This document shows, piece after piece, positions 25,950 through 35,556 of a DNA stretch of 36,632 nt. Position 1 is the first letter of the stretch. Every line of letters starts with the position of its first letter. The stretch is taken from the NCBI GenBank assembly GCA_031396835.1, contig JANNLO010000231.1, positions 1 to 36,632 of the forward strand, written 5' to 3'. Position numbers and translations under genes: made by a program. This stretch comes from Snowella sp031396835. Lineage in GTDB: Bacteria > Cyanobacteriota > Cyanobacteriia > Cyanobacteriales > Microcystaceae. The notes under the pieces were generated by a model that worked only from the letters and a program-made list of their open reading frames with translations, was not told where the DNA came from and made no database searches.

Positions 25950-26329
25950 GGGGCCGCAACGGTTTCGACAGGTTGGCGAAAGCTCCCCCGTGATTCAGGT
26001 CGAGAGTGAATCTCCTCTCGTAAATCCAAGGTTCAAAAAAAATGTAACTGCGAATAACATCGTTAGCTTCAAGCGCGTGGCAGTAGCTGCCTAAACTCGT
26101 CAGAGTCCGCTTACTTCTAATTTGACTCCGTTAAAGATTAGAGGTCAACCCCAACGGATGCACTGAATTAGCGTTTCTCTGGTTGGCTAAAACGTAAAGA
26201 TTAAATTAGAGAATCCTACCATCTGGGATAAGGGATGGTTCTTGCTCTGAGGATTAGAAGAGCTAAACCTGTGAACGAACGGTAAGTCAATACCCAATTT
26301 GGACAGCAGTTCGACTCTGCTCGGCTCCA
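25950..26329 (+). ncRNA. ssrA: Transfer-messenger RNA (tmRNA)
   Basis: tmRNA rescues stalled ribosomes by trans-translation. The 5' end GGGGCCG (25950-25956) pairs perfectly (one G-U) with CGGCTCC (26322-26328) to form a 7-bp acceptor stem, with discriminator A at 26329. CCA is not encoded. The GCAACGGTTTCGACA segment after the 5' end and the T-arm GTTCGACTC near the 3' end are standard. The tag reading frame is at 26050-26094: resume codon GCG, then ANNIVSFKRVAVAA and TAA. It is one-piece tmRNA, not permuted. A terminator follows. Confidence 0.96.
26050..26094 (+). other. tmRNA tag-peptide reading frame
   Basis: The 14-residue tag is ANNIVSFKRVAVAA followed by TAA. The ANNIV start and hydrophobic VAA end are typical for cyanobacteria and expected to be recognised by ClpXP-type proteases. 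Confidence 0.93.
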
Positions 26330-26356
26330 TCTTTAATTGAAATTTGAAACAAGCTT

Positions 26357-26394
26357 GTGGTGTTTTTCTCTTATGAAAGGAAGCACCACTTTTT
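26357..26394 (+). terminator. Rho-independent terminator after ssrA
   Basis: An 11-bp stem with three G-U pairs (GTGGTGTTTTT with GGAAGCACCAC) and an 11-nt loop is followed by five T, then G and four more T. It begins 27 nt past the tmRNA 3' end. Confidence 0.78.
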
Positions 26395-26462
26395 GTTTTA
26401 ACTTTTATTTGATTCTCAAATTTTCAAGGAAGAGAAAATATTTCTTCTTCAGCCTTATCTAA

Positions 26463-27389
26463 TTAATTACACTGATTGATTATGCTTAATTGCAGGACAA
26501 CCTGGTCAATCTGACGTACTAGAGTTGTTCCAGGTTTGCTGGAATCATTGACTAACATACTGAAGACTAAAATGCCATAGGTAGGATGGTTAATGTAACC
26601 CGATAAAGCACGAACCCCTGTCAGTGTTCCAGTTTTAGCATGAACAATTCCTGCGGCTGGTGTTTGGCGCATCCGTTTTCCTAAAGTTCCATTTATTCCT
26701 GCAACAGGTAGAGAAGCTACAAACAATTCATTTCCTGGAGCGGAATACATTGCCGTGAGCGTTTCGACTAAGGCTCTGGGGGTTGTTGTGTTGGAACGAG
26801 AAAGACCTGAACCATCAGCTAAACGAAAACTTTGGGGATTTACGCCTAATTGCGTTAAAGCGGCTTTTGCGGCACCTGGCCCACCGATGTATCTCATTAA
26901 TCTATCGGCATAGCCATTATCACTCCGCTTGTTGGTGACCATAATCCATTTTTCGAGAGACACTTTGCCAATCATTGCATCTGGGTTTAAACGCTGAAGA
27001 GCGGCCGCAGTGGTAAAAATTTTATTGTTTGAGGCGGGAATAAAATATTTATCAGCATTGTGGCTATAAATAGTCTTTTGATCTTGTAAGGTCTGGACTA
27101 AAATACCCCAACGATTTAAGGACTTTGTGCCAATAATTCGCTGAACAATCGGCTCTAATGTGGCAGGGCATCCTCCTTGATAAATGGGAGAGCCATAATT
27201 ACCAAAATTATCTTTTGGAGACTCTTCAACTTCAGGGGATTCAATCGTGAGGGGAATAGATTGTCGCCCCTGAAAATAATCAACACTGGCTGTTGGATGG
27301 AGTTCGTTAGCAATACTGGGAGAAATCCATGCCAAATTGGCGGTGGCAAAAATTGCTAGGGGGGATAACCATTGAGGTATTTTTTTCAT
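26463..27389 (-). CDS. Compact D-Ala-D-Ala carboxypeptidase (PBP4/S13-like) without large insertion
   Basis: A 308-aa penicillin-binding protein of the S13 (PBP4/DacB) type that would trim peptidoglycan peptides in the periplasm. A signal peptide covers about residues 1-28. The active-site motifs are SNNK (Ser120, Lys123), SDN (156-158) and KTG (252-254), and LADGSGLSRSNTTTPRALVE is typical of the family. In PBP4 and its relatives the SxxK and SxN motifs are separated by about 240 residues because two domains are inserted; here only 36 residues separate them. The three catalytic motifs remain, so it may be active. It could be a natural compact form or an internal deletion. Confidence 0.83.
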   Translation of the reverse strand: MKKIPQWLSPLAIFATANLAWISPSIANELHPTASVDYFQGRQSIPLTIESPEVEESPKDNFGNYGSPIYQGGCPATLEPIVQRIIGTKSLNRWGILVQTLQDQKTIYSHNADKYFIPASNNKIFTTAAALQRLNPDAMIGKVSLEKWIMVTNKRSDNGYADRLMRYIGGPGAAKAALTQLGVNPQSFRLADGSGLSRSNTTTPRALVETLTAMYSAPGNELFVASLPVAGINGTLGKRMRQTPAAGIVHAKTGTLTGVRALSGYINHPTYGILVFSMLVNDSSKPGTTLVRQIDQVVLQLSIINQCN

Positions 27390-27565
27390 GCGCTTGAATA
27401 AAATAATTAGTTGCCTCGTTAAATCCTTTGAATTGTACCAGGCTATGGGAAAATAATTATCTTTCCTTAACTGTGAACGACAATTCTGAAATTAAAACGA
27501 TTTTGCACTATTTTAGCGATCGCCGAATTTGTAAAAAATAATAAGCTTCTTTTGCTGTGAGGATT

Positions 27566-28498
27566 TCAAGTTTTATTATGTGTCTCAAAAGGAATTTCCA
27601 TTGTTCCCTTTATCACCATCACTGAAGAGCCACCAACACAAATTTTTTCGATTTTACCTGCTTTTTTAAAAGTTTGCACCATTAATAAACTAGGTCGTCC
27701 CATCTCAATTCCTTGTTCGATTTGCCATTGAAGTTTGCCATCATCTTGTTGATCTCTTAAACCCAAATAACCTCCTAAGGCTGCTGCTGCTGAACCTGTT
27801 GCTGGATCTTCTTCAATGCCAAGAGATGGGGCAAACATCCGCGATCGCGCAAAAATTGCTTTATGGCTGGTTTCAAAAGTAAAAAGATAAACACAATTTG
27901 CCCAGAAATTAGCTAGTAAAGATTGCCAAATATCAATTCTTAACTTAGCTTTGGCGAGAGACTTTTGGCTATTAACTGGAATAAAAAGAAAGGGTAATCC
28001 ACAGGAAATTGCTTGAGATGAATATTCTCCCGTGAGTAAATCCTCTGAATTTAAAGAAAGCATTTCGGCAAGCTTTTTAATATTTGGAGATTCGGGGCCA
28101 ATTTGGGGAAGTTGAGCGACAGTTAATTCTGTGTAAGTTGGTTTTTGGGGTTGACCTAGAATTTTCACGGGAATTTGTCCAATTCCTTCCTCAAAAATAA
28201 TCGTAATTTCTGGCTGATCTAGCTTAATTTCACCAATAGAAGCCAATATATAAGCCGTGCCAATTGTTGGATGACCCGCAAAAAGAAGTTCAGCTTGAGG
28301 TGTAAAAATTCTTAATCTTTTTGTTCCTGCAAATGTTTCGGGCGGCAAGACAAAAACCGTCTCTGAATAATTAATTTCAGCAGCAATTTTTTGCATTTGA
28401 AACGAGCTTAATCCCTCGGCTTGGGGAAAAACGGCTAAAGGATTTCCGCCAAAAATTTGTTGAGTAAAAACATCGGCTGTGTAAAATTCATACTTCAT
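27566..28498 (-). CDS. PhzF-family isomerase/epimerase-like protein
   Basis: A 310-aa protein of the PhzF superfamily, two pseudo-symmetric halves with a diaminopimelate-epimerase-like fold. The N-terminus YTADVFTQQIFGGNPLAVF, the catalytic-type Glu in NYSETVFV (Glu46), FAGHPTIGTAY, and the C-terminal EEDPATGSAAAALGGYL motif are all present. The family catalyses proton shifts in secondary metabolism, but most bacterial members have no known substrate. No phenazine genes are nearby, so phenazine synthesis is not implied. It stands alone between the PBP4-like and CpcD/DUF1816 genes. Confidence 0.92.
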   Translation of the reverse strand: MKYEFYTADVFTQQIFGGNPLAVFPQAEGLSSFQMQKIAAEINYSETVFVLPPETFAGTKRLRIFTPQAELLFAGHPTIGTAYILASIGEIKLDQPEITIIFEEGIGQIPVKILGQPQKPTYTELTVAQLPQIGPESPNIKKLAEMLSLNSEDLLTGEYSSQAISCGLPFLFIPVNSQKSLAKAKLRIDIWQSLLANFWANCVYLFTFETSHKAIFARSRMFAPSLGIEEDPATGSAAAALGGYLGLRDQQDDGKLQWQIEQGIEMGRPSLLMVQTFKKAGKIEKICVGGSSVMVIKGTMEIPFETHNKT

Positions 28499-28638
28499 AT
28501 AACGCGATTAATTTTGTGGTTAGATTGAAAGATTTGTTGTCATTAAAAAACTTTCAAATAATAATTAAAAAGCTTTAATAAATTCAATTAATTCTTTTTT
28601 TACTTACTTAAAATTGAATATTATTATTAAAATTACAA

Positions 28639-29052
28639 TTACCATTCCTCAGTGAGAGTAAGCGGTTGGCATTGTTTTATTTCAACTAAAATATTTTCTG
28701 CACCCTCTTGCTGAAGATCCTCAAGATAACCTGCTTGATGAGAGTGAGCTTCATCATCATTGTCAAACGGGCCAAAATAATAAAGACAGCGAGGAAAGTC
28801 TGTATAAATTTCTACCCACCAAGACAAGGGCTGTGGATTATTATTTAAAATAGAAGTTGCCGTGATGTTGAGAATTTTTCCGCCCAGACGATGAATACGT
28901 CGAATTTCGTAACCCATCCGTTTATAAGAAACTTTAAGGAAGAATTTGCCGCGACGTTGGATAATCCCCTGATTCTGTTGGCTGAAAGATGGGGAAGAAA
29001 TTATTATTTCTAAAAGAAAAGTTCGGCCATTTAATTCGTTGTTTGTCACCAT
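28639..29052 (-). CDS. CpcD-like linker domain joined to DUF1816
   Basis: A 137-aa protein with two parts. Residues ~10-66 match the CpcD capping-linker domain: RTFLLEI at the start, GKFFLKVSYKRMGYEIRRIH and RLGGKILNITA at the end. Residues ~77-137 match the cyanobacterial DUF1816 family, with WWVEIYTDFPRCLYYFGPFD followed by EAHSHQAGYLEDL and a final PLTLTEEW. CpcD normally caps phycobilisome rods or is found in FNR. The combination suggests a small protein that docks on phycobilisomes or a related assembly. It is a single-gene unit. Function is inferred from domains only. Confidence 0.78.
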   Translation of the reverse strand: MVTNNELNGRTFLLEIIISSPSFSQQNQGIIQRRGKFFLKVSYKRMGYEIRRIHRLGGKILNITATSILNNNPQPLSWWVEIYTDFPRCLYYFGPFDNDDEAHSHQAGYLEDLQQEGAENILVEIKQCQPLTLTEEW

Positions 29053-29156
29053 GATTTTTCGCTCTGCTGTAAAACAAAGCTACTCAGAAGTTATTTGATT
29101 TATGCCACTGTTTTTTGTGGATATTGTACTTTATTTTCAAGTTCGATAGAAAAAAT

Positions 29157-30107
29157 TCATCCAAGTTTTGACTGAGTTTCCAAAATTTGCTCATCAGTAG
29201 AAAAGTCGATTTCTGCGTTTTGCCGTCCAGATATCAGATAATCATTCAGAAAAGAGTCTTTTAATCCTGAAACAAGGTCAAATTCGGGTTGCCAGTTTAA
29301 TTCGCTTTTGGCTTTGTGAATATCGGTAAAAAAATGTTGCATTCTTAAGGGAAAAGCTTTTTTCTTGCCAAAATCAAACTCTTTAGGATTATAGTGAACT
29401 ATTTTTAGGCTTTCTGGAGATTTTCCAACTGCGATCGCGGCGGCTTTGGCTAAACCATCAAAGGTAATATCGCGATCGCCAGAAATATTATAAATTTGTC
29501 CAACAGCTTGAGCATTACCTAGAACAGCAGTCATTGCCGATGCCAAATCCTGAATATGACCAAATTGGGTAAAATGCAGACCATTTCCTGGAATAGGAAT
29601 CGGGCGATCGCGGACAATGCGGTCAAAAAACCAAGCTTCGAGATCATTATAATTTTGAGGGCCGTAAATATAAACAGGACGAATAGAAGTCCAAGGAATG
29701 CCACTTTGGGCTAAATACGCTTCCGTTTCAAATTTTCCTTTGTGACGACTGTTCGGATCGATCGCATCCCCTTCAATATGAGGCATTTGGTCAGAGTTGA
29801 GATAAACGCCCGCCGAACTCACGTAAACAAAATGTTGTACCTGGTCTTTAAATAATTCAACCAAAGGCTGAGTATCATTCAATTCTCGTCCGTTATTATC
29901 ATAAATAACATCAAACTGCTCATTTTTCAATTTTTCTTTTAACTGTTCAATATCTTGGCGATCGCCGTGAATTTGTTGAATGCCTTCAATCGGAGCAGGT
30001 TTCTTGCCTCGGTTAAAAAGAACAATTTCGTGTCCCTGTTCTACCAGTGCTTTCGTTAGATAAACGCCAATAAAACGGGTTCCCCCCATGATTAATATCC
30101 GCATCAT
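29157..30107 (-). CDS. CSP41b-like NAD-dependent epimerase/dehydratase
   Basis: A 316-aa short-chain dehydrogenase/epimerase-type protein. The Rossmann motif GGTRFIG (8-14) is at the N-terminus, FNRGKKP follows, and YVSSAGVYLNSDQMPHIEGD with RPVYIYGPQNYNDLE are typical of the family of chloroplast stem-loop binding protein CSP41b. The usual YxxxK is not clear, which agrees with CSP41 proteins being atypical. In plants CSP41b binds and stabilises chloroplast RNAs; the cyanobacterial role is not settled. Two ATGs stand together (MMR). It lies 168 bp after glgB on the same strand. Confidence 0.87.
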   Translation of the reverse strand: MMRILIMGGTRFIGVYLTKALVEQGHEIVLFNRGKKPAPIEGIQQIHGDRQDIEQLKEKLKNEQFDVIYDNNGRELNDTQPLVELFKDQVQHFVYVSSAGVYLNSDQMPHIEGDAIDPNSRHKGKFETEAYLAQSGIPWTSIRPVYIYGPQNYNDLEAWFFDRIVRDRPIPIPGNGLHFTQFGHIQDLASAMTAVLGNAQAVGQIYNISGDRDITFDGLAKAAAIAVGKSPESLKIVHYNPKEFDFGKKKAFPLRMQHFFTDIHKAKSELNWQPEFDLVSGLKDSFLNDYLISGRQNAEIDFSTDEQILETQSKLG

Positions 30108-30275
30108 AACCCTCGCTCTATCAATGTTTTAATGTCTTTAATTAACTACCATAGCCTTAAAAGGGGCAAGGAATTTTATTTCTCAATCAAACAAAAAATC
30201 CCCATTTTTAGCAATAAAATCTAAGATGAGGAAATTTATTGATCGGATTCCTCTTAGGGAAAAAATAATCTGATT

Positions 30276-32576
30276 TTAGTCTTGAATTCCCTCTAATACG
30301 GCTTGAGATTGTTCACGATTTAATTTAAAAACCACAACGGCTAAAGGCGGTAAACATAAATCAAGAGAATAGGGAAAAGAGTGGAAAGACCATTCTTCTG
30401 ACCATTTTCCGCCTAAATTACCCATATTACTGCCACCATATTGACGAGCATCACTGTTAAACAACTCCGTATAGAAACCAGCTTCAGGGACACCAACTCG
30501 ATAATGGCTATGGGGTTGGGGGGTGAAATTACAGGCGACAACCACAAATTCATTAGGATCAACGCCCCGACGAATAAACGCGGCTACGCTATGACGATTA
30601 TCACTACAGTCAATCCATTGAAAACCCGATTCTTCAAAGTCGTTGCTATAAAGAGCGGGTTCAGAGCGATAAAAACGATTTAAGTCAGCAAAAAACTGTT
30701 TAAGTTGTCGATGCGGTTCAAACTGCAACAAATTCCATTCCAAATCTGCCCAAACGTTCCATTCACTCCACTGTCCAAATTCCATGCTCATAAACATGGT
30801 TTTTTTGCCAGGATGGGTAAACATAAAGGCAAAGAGGGCGCGGACATTCGCAAATTTTTGCCACTCATCGCCAGGCATTTTACCCAGCATATTGCTCTTA
30901 CCATGAACAATTTCATCGTGAGACAAAGCCAACATATAGTTTTCGCTATGGTGATACCACATACTAAAAGTAACGTTATTTTGATGAAATTGTCGGAACC
31001 AGGGATCCATGCTGAAATAATCCAACATATCGTGCATCCAACCCATATTCCATTTTAAATTAAAGCCTAAACCGCCTACATAGGTTGGCCAGGAAACCAT
31101 CGGCCAAGACGTTGATTCTTCCGCAATGGTTAAAACGCCTGGAAAATAACTAAACAGAACACTATTAACTTGCCGCAGAAAATCCGCCGCTTCTAAATTT
31201 TCCCGACCGCCGTATTGATTGGCATCCCATTCCCCTGGTTCACGACAATAATCTAGATAGAGCATGGAAGCCACCGCATCTACCCGAATTCCGTCAATAT
31301 GGTATTTATCAAACCAAAATAAGGCATTAGCAACCAGAAAGTTACGAACTTCATTGCGGTCATAATTAAAAATTAGAGTTCCCCATTCTTTATGTTCACC
31401 CTTGCGAGAATCTGCATATTCATAAAGGTGTGTTCCATCAAAGAAGGCGAGTCCATGACCATCTTTCGGGAAATGACCTGGAACCCAATCGACAATAACG
31501 CCAATGCCATGCAAATGACACTGATCGATAAAATACATTAAATCTTCAGGCGTTCCATAACGGGAAGTTGGGGCATAATAACCCGTTACTTGATATCCCC
31601 AAGAACCGTCAAAAGGATGTTCTGCGATCGGTAATAATTCCACATGGGTGTAACCCAATTCTTTAATATAAGGAATTAATTTATCGACTAATTCATAATA
31701 GGAAAGAAATCTGGCTCCTGTATTTAATTCGGAGACTTGCACTGGAGAAAGTTCACCCGCAAATCCTTGAACGGTTTCTTCAATAGAAGTATGTAGCCAA
31801 GAACCAACGTGCATTTCATAGACTGAAATAGGCTTGCTTAAGGGATCGCTATTACGACGATTTTCTAGCCAAGATTGATCCTGCCATTGATAGCTATCTA
31901 GATCGGCAACAATAGAAGCTGTTTTCGGTCTTGGTTCTTGATAAAAGCCATAGGGATCGGATTTTTCATAAATATGACCTTCCCAATTTTTAATTTCGTA
32001 TTTATAAGCCGTGCCAATTCCTAATTCAGGAATAAATAATTCCCAGATCATGTCGCCGTTCTTGCGCATTTGGTTGCTTCGGCCATCCCAATTATTAAAA
32101 TCTCCTAAAATTGAAACATTACGAGCATTAGGAGCCCAAACTGCAAAATAAACGCCTTTAATGCCATCTACAACTGTTAAATGAGCACCAAGTTTTTCAT
32201 AAATACGATGATGATTGCCTTCTCCAAAAAGATGAATATCAAATTCGGTTAATTTTGGCGAACTAAAGGCATAGGGATCATAAATAACCCGTTCATAATC
32301 TCCTTCTTTAATGCGAAATTGATAATTGGAAAGAGTCGGGCTGTCTATCGTACATTCAAAAAAATTGGCGTGATGAATCGCCTGCATTGGATATTCTTTT
32401 CGCTCGGTGGGAAATGTCACCCAGACACTTTGGGCATCGGGTAAATAGGCACGAATCACCCATTGTTTAACGGTTCCGTCGGTTGCGATCGCATGACTTC
32501 CTAAAATTTCAAAGGGATCATGGTGAAGATTATATACAATCTGATTAACTTGATCTTGGGTTAAAGTTGATGACAT
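30276..32576 (-). CDS. glgB: 1,4-alpha-glucan branching enzyme
   Basis: GlgB introduces alpha-1,6 branches in glycogen. The 766-aa product has an N-terminal carbohydrate-binding (CBM48-type) region, with FAVWAPNARNVSILGDFNNW at about 144-163, and a GH13 barrel. Catalytic residues align as Asp433 (GIRVDAVASM), Glu486 (TIAEES) and Asp554 (LSHDE), with the same spacing as D405/E458/D526 of E. coli GlgB. DWVPGHFPKD (363-372) is the second conserved GH13 region. The length is normal for cyanobacteria. It is complete and stands alone; other glycogen genes are not in the window. Confidence 0.98.
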   Translation of the reverse strand: MSSTLTQDQVNQIVYNLHHDPFEILGSHAIATDGTVKQWVIRAYLPDAQSVWVTFPTERKEYPMQAIHHANFFECTIDSPTLSNYQFRIKEGDYERVIYDPYAFSSPKLTEFDIHLFGEGNHHRIYEKLGAHLTVVDGIKGVYFAVWAPNARNVSILGDFNNWDGRSNQMRKNGDMIWELFIPELGIGTAYKYEIKNWEGHIYEKSDPYGFYQEPRPKTASIVADLDSYQWQDQSWLENRRNSDPLSKPISVYEMHVGSWLHTSIEETVQGFAGELSPVQVSELNTGARFLSYYELVDKLIPYIKELGYTHVELLPIAEHPFDGSWGYQVTGYYAPTSRYGTPEDLMYFIDQCHLHGIGVIVDWVPGHFPKDGHGLAFFDGTHLYEYADSRKGEHKEWGTLIFNYDRNEVRNFLVANALFWFDKYHIDGIRVDAVASMLYLDYCREPGEWDANQYGGRENLEAADFLRQVNSVLFSYFPGVLTIAEESTSWPMVSWPTYVGGLGFNLKWNMGWMHDMLDYFSMDPWFRQFHQNNVTFSMWYHHSENYMLALSHDEIVHGKSNMLGKMPGDEWQKFANVRALFAFMFTHPGKKTMFMSMEFGQWSEWNVWADLEWNLLQFEPHRQLKQFFADLNRFYRSEPALYSNDFEESGFQWIDCSDNRHSVAAFIRRGVDPNEFVVVACNFTPQPHSHYRVGVPEAGFYTELFNSDARQYGGSNMGNLGGKWSEEWSFHSFPYSLDLCLPPLAVVVFKLNREQSQAVLEGIQD

Positions 32577-32710
32577 TCGGTTATAAATTTTAATAATTTT
32601 AATAAATGCAAAGGCCGAAACACCTTAATTGATAGGTTACATATTACATATACTTTACCCACTTTTAATTTTTTTCTAGAGGCGATCGCGTTTTTGAGAT
32701 TCATTCGATA

Positions 32711-33685
32711 TTAATAGGGCATAGTGTATTTAAAATTTTTCGTTCCTTCATATTTAGAGGCTGTGGCTAATTTTTCTAGTAACTGCGCCCCTGAAAGCGT
32801 TTCTCCCTTGATTTTCCAAGTTGGGTAAGATTGAATCTTCGCGGCAACACAGGCTTCGGGTTGGGGATTTTTACCACTAGGATCGCATTCTACTGAATTA
32901 ATTTGCTTATAGGCTTCCTTGCCGAATAATTGCTTTTGTTCATAACAGTGGGGACACCAAAAAGCACTATACATTTTGGCTCCGATCGCGGTTAAATGCT
33001 TGGCTAATTCAATTTCTGAGGGGCCAGAAGTTGTTGTGATTTCCCAGCCATAGGGCGGAACGGGACTGGTTGTGGCTTCAGTAATAGGAGTGCGTCCATT
33101 GGCGACGATAGGACTACTGGCACTGGCATAAAGTCCAAGAGTTCCCATGACGGTAATTAAGGCGACAACAATACTTGTAAAAAATACTTGACTCACTTCT
33201 TCCCACTCCCGACCGATAATGGCCAAAATAAATAAGGCGATCGAACAAATTGCTGAAGTCAAACAATAAATACAAGCTTCATTCAGCTTAAAAAAGGAAA
33301 TATACATCAAATAGCCACTAAAAACGGCCATGGCTGTGCCGCCGATTAATAGCAATTTTCCCGTTATTTTTTCCAGTTGAGTGCGTTGTTTTTTGTTTGT
33401 TTCTGTATTAATTAAAAAAGGAGTCAGGGCAAAACCAATCATTGCCACATAAGCCAACAGTCCAAACAAGCTTAACGGTAAACCAAAAATCTTTGCGTAG
33501 GAACTTTGGAGAACGAGATCGCAACTAGAAATTCCTGCCGTTTTATCAATAGGACAAGCCGTTTTTCCTCCCGTAAACGCAACGATGGTGAGATAGGCTG
33601 TGATTAAACTTCCAATAACAGCGATCGCGCCCATAATGAAACGGGAATAGCGATGAATCCAAGGCACAGAACGTCGTCGAACCAT
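32711..33685 (-). CDS. VKOR homologue fused to thioredoxin-like domain
   Basis: A 324-aa membrane protein that forms disulfide bonds in extracytoplasmic proteins by passing electrons from a thioredoxin-like domain through VKOR to quinone. The VKOR part (about 1-190) has four to five spans with loop cysteines C44 and C55 and the active CIYC pair C138/C141. The thioredoxin-like part has CPHC (244-247) in SAFWCPHCYEQKQLF plus C267 and C279. This order is the same as in the structurally known Synechococcus VKOR. All expected cysteines are present. It lies 95 bp after the start-distal gene at 33781 on the same strand. Confidence 0.94.
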   Translation of the reverse strand: MVRRRSVPWIHRYSRFIMGAIAVIGSLITAYLTIVAFTGGKTACPIDKTAGISSCDLVLQSSYAKIFGLPLSLFGLLAYVAMIGFALTPFLINTETNKKQRTQLEKITGKLLLIGGTAMAVFSGYLMYISFFKLNEACIYCLTSAICSIALFILAIIGREWEEVSQVFFTSIVVALITVMGTLGLYASASSPIVANGRTPITEATTSPVPPYGWEITTTSGPSEIELAKHLTAIGAKMYSAFWCPHCYEQKQLFGKEAYKQINSVECDPSGKNPQPEACVAAKIQSYPTWKIKGETLSGAQLLEKLATASKYEGTKNFKYTMPY

Positions 33686-33780
33686 AATAATTATGACTAA
33701 AAATTAGTGACTATTGTGAGTAAAGAGGAATTAGACTATAGCAATTTTACCTTGATTCTTTGAGATATGTGACCTGAAAC

Positions 33781-35436
33781 CTAAGAACGCTTAATAGTCC
33801 AAAATGGAAAAGTTTGACTGGGATTAATGATGACTCCTTGAATATCATTTTGAGCAAAAGCAAAATCTTTGGTTTGCCAGAGAGGAATATAGGGAACATC
33901 TTCAGCGAGTAGGTTTTGAATTTCAGCAAAAATTGCATTGCGTTTGGTGAGATCAGATTCTTTGCGTTGTTGATCAATTAATTGATTCATTTTTTCGCTG
34001 TAATAAAACGAACCTTGACCTTGCGCGCCGCCTTCTTCACAACCTTTACTGGGCGAACCTTTGGCACAAGCTAAAAAGGGATAAATATAATTATCAGGAT
34101 CGAGAAAATCGGGATACCAATTGGAGATCGCACTTTCATAAAGCCCTTTGCCCACGTTTTTAAAGAACGCCGCCGATGCAATGCTATTGGGTTGAAATTG
34201 AATAATTCCATCTAAATCTCGTTTAGATAAAGCTTTGAGTAATGCCGCGACAATACTGGCGGTAATAGAACCTGATGAATGCCAAATTTCGACTTTAACA
34301 GGATTTTCTTTGGAATAACCCGCTTGTTGCAAAAGTTGTCTGGCTTTTTCAATATTGCGATCGCCGTATTTGAGTTGAAAAACAGGTTTATAAGCGACAA
34401 AACTAATGGGAATCATGCTATACAAAGCTTCGCCTTGACCCTGTAAAATGCGTTCATTCAACATTTTTCGATCCACTAAAGACGCGATCGCCTGCCGTAC
34501 CAATTTTTGTTTAAGCGGGTCACTATTGAGATTCAAAGTCATAAAATTGACCACAGAACCCGATGCTTCGATCACCTGTCCTTCACCCTTTTGAGCATAA
34601 ACTTTGAGCTTTTTGACCTGTTGAGCCATCAGAGCTTGATAGGCCACATCCACCGCTTTTGTCCGAAACGCATTGAAAAGATTGGCGGGATTACTGGGAT
34701 ATAATTGCAGATTAATTCCCTTATTTTTGGGCTTCTTTCCCCAATAATCTGCAAAAGCTTCTAATTTTAAAGAATCACTACTGAAATTTACTAATTTATA
34801 AGGCCCAGTTCCCACGAATTTTTCAGGGATAAACTTGCCTTCCCCAATTTCATAAACTTTTGGAGAAATCGCACAGGCTCCAGGAAAAGCCAATAAAGAA
34901 GGAAAAGCGGCAAAAGGTTTGTTAAGAATTATCGTTATCTCTGATTCTCCCGTTGCTTTAATCGTTTTCACGGTATCTGAGAGTAAAAACGAGGGTTCTC
35001 CGCCATTTTTAATAAAGCGATTCAAGGAAAAAGCCATTGCTTCGGCATTAAAATCTGTTCCGTCATGAAATTTAACGCCCTGACGAATGGGAATGGTATA
35101 AGTCAAACCATCTGCGCTAATTTGCGGTAACGCGATCGCCAAACGTGGTTCTAATTCCGTTGTGCCTAATTTATAGGTATAAAGAGTTTCACCCAAGTTA
35201 TAAATAATAATTAACCCAGCCGCTTCGTAGCTATCAGCAGGATCAATGGTGCGGGGTTTTAAAGTTGTACCGACAGTGATAATATTTTGACGATTGTTAA
35301 CAGTTTGAGAAGATTGGTTTTGACCTTGACCACAACTTACAATAAACACTATTAACAGTAAACAAAATATTAATAACACTATGCCTTGAAGAAAGCGATT
35401 CTGTGTTCTTCTAAGTCCCAAAAATCCATCTAACAT
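33781..35436 (-). CDS. ABC transporter substrate-binding lipoprotein (SBP family 5)
   Basis: A 551-aa solute-binding protein of family 5 (peptide/nickel type). The frame is open from 35544, but I start at ATG 35436 because MLDGFLGLRRTQNRFLQGIV gives a lipoprotein signal with hydrophobic core and lipobox IVSC just before GQGQNQSSQ. Family segments include TVGTTLKPRTIDPADSYEAA, TIPIRQGVKFHDGTDFNAEA, LARQLL-type helices and the C-terminal AEDVPYIPLWQ. No permease or ATPase gene is adjacent, so it probably works with a transporter encoded elsewhere. The ligand cannot be told from sequence. Confidence 0.9.
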   Translation of the reverse strand: MLDGFLGLRRTQNRFLQGIVLLIFCLLLIVFIVSCGQGQNQSSQTVNNRQNIITVGTTLKPRTIDPADSYEAAGLIIIYNLGETLYTYKLGTTELEPRLAIALPQISADGLTYTIPIRQGVKFHDGTDFNAEAMAFSLNRFIKNGGEPSFLLSDTVKTIKATGESEITIILNKPFAAFPSLLAFPGACAISPKVYEIGEGKFIPEKFVGTGPYKLVNFSSDSLKLEAFADYWGKKPKNKGINLQLYPSNPANLFNAFRTKAVDVAYQALMAQQVKKLKVYAQKGEGQVIEASGSVVNFMTLNLNSDPLKQKLVRQAIASLVDRKMLNERILQGQGEALYSMIPISFVAYKPVFQLKYGDRNIEKARQLLQQAGYSKENPVKVEIWHSSGSITASIVAALLKALSKRDLDGIIQFQPNSIASAAFFKNVGKGLYESAISNWYPDFLDPDNYIYPFLACAKGSPSKGCEEGGAQGQGSFYYSEKMNQLIDQQRKESDLTKRNAIFAEIQNLLAEDVPYIPLWQTKDFAFAQNDIQGVIINPSQTFPFWTIKRS

Positions 35437-35556
35437 AGAAAATTCTGATAAGAATAAACGATTTAAAACAAGCCTTTTATTATAGGTTGATTGGTACAAT
35501 TCGTTGATGATAGAAATTTTGAAAGGAAGTTGGTTTATATTCATTTTTTCGGCTGA

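Noticed and set aside
32637..32650. Tandem TTACATA repeat upstream of glgB
   Set aside because: Only two 7-bp copies in AT-rich DNA with no clear promoter match; too weak to call an operator.
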